A stretch of DNA of 7,721 nucleotides from Methylococcaceae bacterium NSP1-1. Lineage in GTDB: Bacteria > Pseudomonadota > Gammaproteobacteria > Methylococcales > Methylomonadaceae. Position numbers and translations under genes: made by a program. The notes beneath the pieces were generated by a model. It saw only the letters and a list, made by a program, of their open reading frames with translations. It was not told the DNA's origin and did no database searches. This document shows, one piece after another, positions 6,263-7,721 of the stretch (positions are counted from its first letter, which is position 1; each line of letters opens with the position of its first letter). The DNA lies in assembly GCA_002256465.1 (NCBI GenBank), contig NQJG01000041.1:1-7721 (forward strand), in the 5' to 3' direction.

Positions 6263-7587
6263 TTATAAAATATAACGACTCAAATCCTCGTCTTCAGCAA
6301 ACTCGGTCAAGTGTTGATCAACATAGGCGGCATCAATAACGATGGTTTTTTCAACAAGGTCAGGGGCATTGTAGGAAATTTCTTCCAGTAACCGCTCCAG
6401 CATCGTGTGTAATCGCCTGGCACCGATGTTTTCGGTGGCTTCATTTACTTGCCAGCCCAGTTCCGCAATGCGCTGAATACCATCGGCAGCAAATGTCAAT
6501 GACACGCCTTCGGTGGCCAGTAAAGCTTGATATTGTTCGGTTAATGACGCATTTGGCTCGGTCAGAATGCGGACAAAATCATCCGCTGACAACGCGCTTA
6601 GCTCAACGCGGATAGGAAAACGGCCTTGCAGTTCGGGAATCAGGTCCGAGGGTTTGGCAACATGGAACGCCCCCGAAGCGATAAATAGAATTGGTCGGTT
6701 TTGATTGCACCGTATTTTGTACTGACAGTGCTGCCTTCAACCAAAGGTAACAAATCACGTTGCACGCCTTCTCGGGAGACTTCGCCGCCACCGCCGCCTA
6801 ATTCTGAGCGCTTGCAGATTTTGTCTATTTCATCCAGAAACACAATACCGTTCTGTTCTACAGATTCTAAAGCGCGAGATCGGATGTCATCCTCGTTAAC
6901 GAGCTTGGCGGCTTCTTCTTCCTGCAAAGATTGCAAGGCTTTTTTAATGGACATTTTGCGTGAGCGGGTTTTGCCAGAGCCCAGGTTTTGGAACATGCCC
7001 TGCAATTGACTGGTCATTTCCTCCATGCCGGGAGGCGCCATGATTTCTACGCCCATAGGAGCAACATGCACATCAATTTCTATTTCTTTAGTATCCAGAT
7101 CGCCTTCACGCAATTTCTTGCGCATTTTTTGACGGGTGGATTCTTCAGTATCAGACAACATGCCGGCATCTGCTCTGGGCAGTAGAATATCCAATACTTT
7201 ATCTTCGGCAGCATCGTAGGCTTTGGTTTGAACCTTTTCCATTTCCGCCATGCGTGTCATCTTGACTGCTGTATCGGCCAGGTCGCGAACGATGGATTCA
7301 ACATCCCTGCCGACATAGCCGACTTCGGTAAACTTGGTGGCTTCTATCTTGATAAACGGTGCGTTTGCCAAACGAGCCAGACGACGGGCGATTTCCGTTT
7401 TACCAACACCCGTGGGTCCAATCATCAAGATATTTTTAGGCGTAATTTCATCGCGCAAAGCAGAATCAACCTGCTGACGCCGCCAACGGTTTCTTAGTGC
7501 GATAGCGACAGAGCGTTTGGCACTGGCCTGACCAACAATGTGTTTATCCAGTTCACTTACAATTTCTTTAGGGGTCATCTGTGTCAT
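6263..7587 (-). pseudogene. hslU: HslU, AAA+ unfoldase of the HslUV protease, interrupted by a one-base deletion
   Basis: HslU (ClpY) is the hexameric AAA+ ATPase that unfolds substrates and feeds them to HslV. The start at 7587 ([10 protein letters not shown]) matches the family N-terminus; the upstream in-frame ATG at 7623 lies inside hslV and is rejected. Walker A GPTGVGKT is at residues 57-64, the GYVG pore loop at 90-93, the I-domain at about 110-240 and Walker B IVFLDEID at 248-255. After KTD (codon 298) the frame is lost. Where the family has [13 protein letters not shown], the DNA reads gac-ca-att, one base short between 6692 and 6691, giving an early stop at 6640-6642 (315 residues). 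In the restored frame the protein runs on with [10 protein letters not shown], an arginine-finger segment QGRFPIR near residue 323, sensor-2 ENIGARRLH and the C-terminal EDLSRYIL that docks into HslV, for 441 residues in all. The whole tail remains conserved, so a sequencing or assembly error or a very recent mutation is likelier than an old pseudogene. Confidence 0.93.
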
Positions 7588-7591
7588 GCGT

Positions 7592-7721
7592 TTACTCGTT
7601 GGGCTCTGCGTCAAGTTCTTCAATGCGCAAATTGTGGTTGGTATAAATACAAATATCAGCGGCTATATTTAAAGACCTTTCGACAATTTCGCGGGCACTC
7701 AGATTGGTGTTTTCCAGTAAA
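7592..7721 (-). CDS. hslV: ATP-dependent protease peptidase subunit HslV, C-terminal part (cut by window edge)
   Basis: This is the last 42 codons of HslV (ClpQ), the threonine-protease subunit of the cytoplasmic HslUV complex, which degrades misfolded and regulatory proteins unfolded by HslU. The visible residues begin [20 protein letters not shown], continue with a DICIYTNH segment and an IEEL stretch, and stop at TAA (7594-7592). Recalled E. coli HslV ends in a near-identical LLENTELSAREI...DICIYTNH...IEEL pattern, so identification is firm although the N-terminal catalytic Thr lies outside the window. The frame starts at 7720, since 7721 is the last base of a split codon. hslU begins 4 nt after the stop, the usual hslVU arrangement. 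The promoter, probably heat-shock regulated in relatives, would be off the right edge. Confidence 0.95.
   Translation of the reverse strand, partial: LLENTNLSAREIVERSLNIAADICIYTNHNLRIEELDAEPNE

Noticed and set aside
6263..6592. Treating the 3' part of hslU as an independent small gene starting with TTG at 6592
   Set aside because: Its translation is the HslU C-terminal domain and the matching frame extends upstream to 6691, so it is part of one broken gene.
6690..6700. Programmed ribosomal frameshifting in hslU
   Set aside because: There is no X-XXY-YYZ slippery heptamer, no homopolymer at the junction, and no known precedent for HslU that I can name.
6603..6791. A separate 62-codon minus-strand frame across the hslU break
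   Set aside because: It is neither the frame before nor the frame after the deletion, and its translation is unrelated to HslU.

Overview
The window reads as a chromosomal fragment of a gammaproteobacterium. The evidence is the close resemblance of HslV, HslU, UbiE, UbiJ, UbiB and the cold-shock protein to their enterobacterial counterparts, and the presence of an SCP2-type UbiJ beside UbiE and UbiB. From memory, the order hslV-hslU-DUF971-ubiE-ubiJ-ubiB and the DUF4214 module fit the Methylococcales (methanotrophs), but this is inference and the genus is not determined. Every convincing gene lies on the minus strand, so transcription runs from high to low coordinates.

Right part (7721 down to 2947): a compact run of six genes, each a few bases from the next. 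The 3' end of hslV is cut by the window edge. It is followed by hslU, which carries a one-base deletion near 6691/6692 that breaks an otherwise fully conserved frame. Then come a small DUF971 protein, ubiE (the C-methyltransferase of ubiquinone and menaquinone synthesis), ubiJ (SCP2-domain lipid-binding accessory factor) and ubiB (ADCK-type atypical kinase/ATPase). Junctions are 4 nt, 5 nt, 2-8 nt, 1 nt and a 4-nt GTGA overlap, which suggests one transcript joining a heat-shock protease to the ubiquinone genes.

Middle part (2946 to 2451): a single-gene cold-shock unit. A near-consensus sigma70 promoter (TTGACA, 17 nt, TACAAT) sits just downstream of ubiB. It is followed by a leader of about 145 nt with a small CUUG-loop hairpin, a good ribosome binding site, a 66-residue CspA-family gene and a strong 12-bp intrinsic terminator.

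Left part (2450 to 1): an AT-rich spacer of about 270 nt with one dyad, then a 683-codon gene for an exported alpha/beta-hydrolase of the PhoPQ-activated PqaA family. It ends in a C-terminal DUF4214-like extension, which is the most unusual architecture here. Beyond its stop lies a REP-like palindrome (25-49), and a partial plus-strand reading frame of uncertain reality ends tail-to-tail with it.

I see no CRISPR array, tRNA, rRNA or insertion sequence. The points most worth a second look are the PqaA-DUF4214 fusion and the hslU frameshift.
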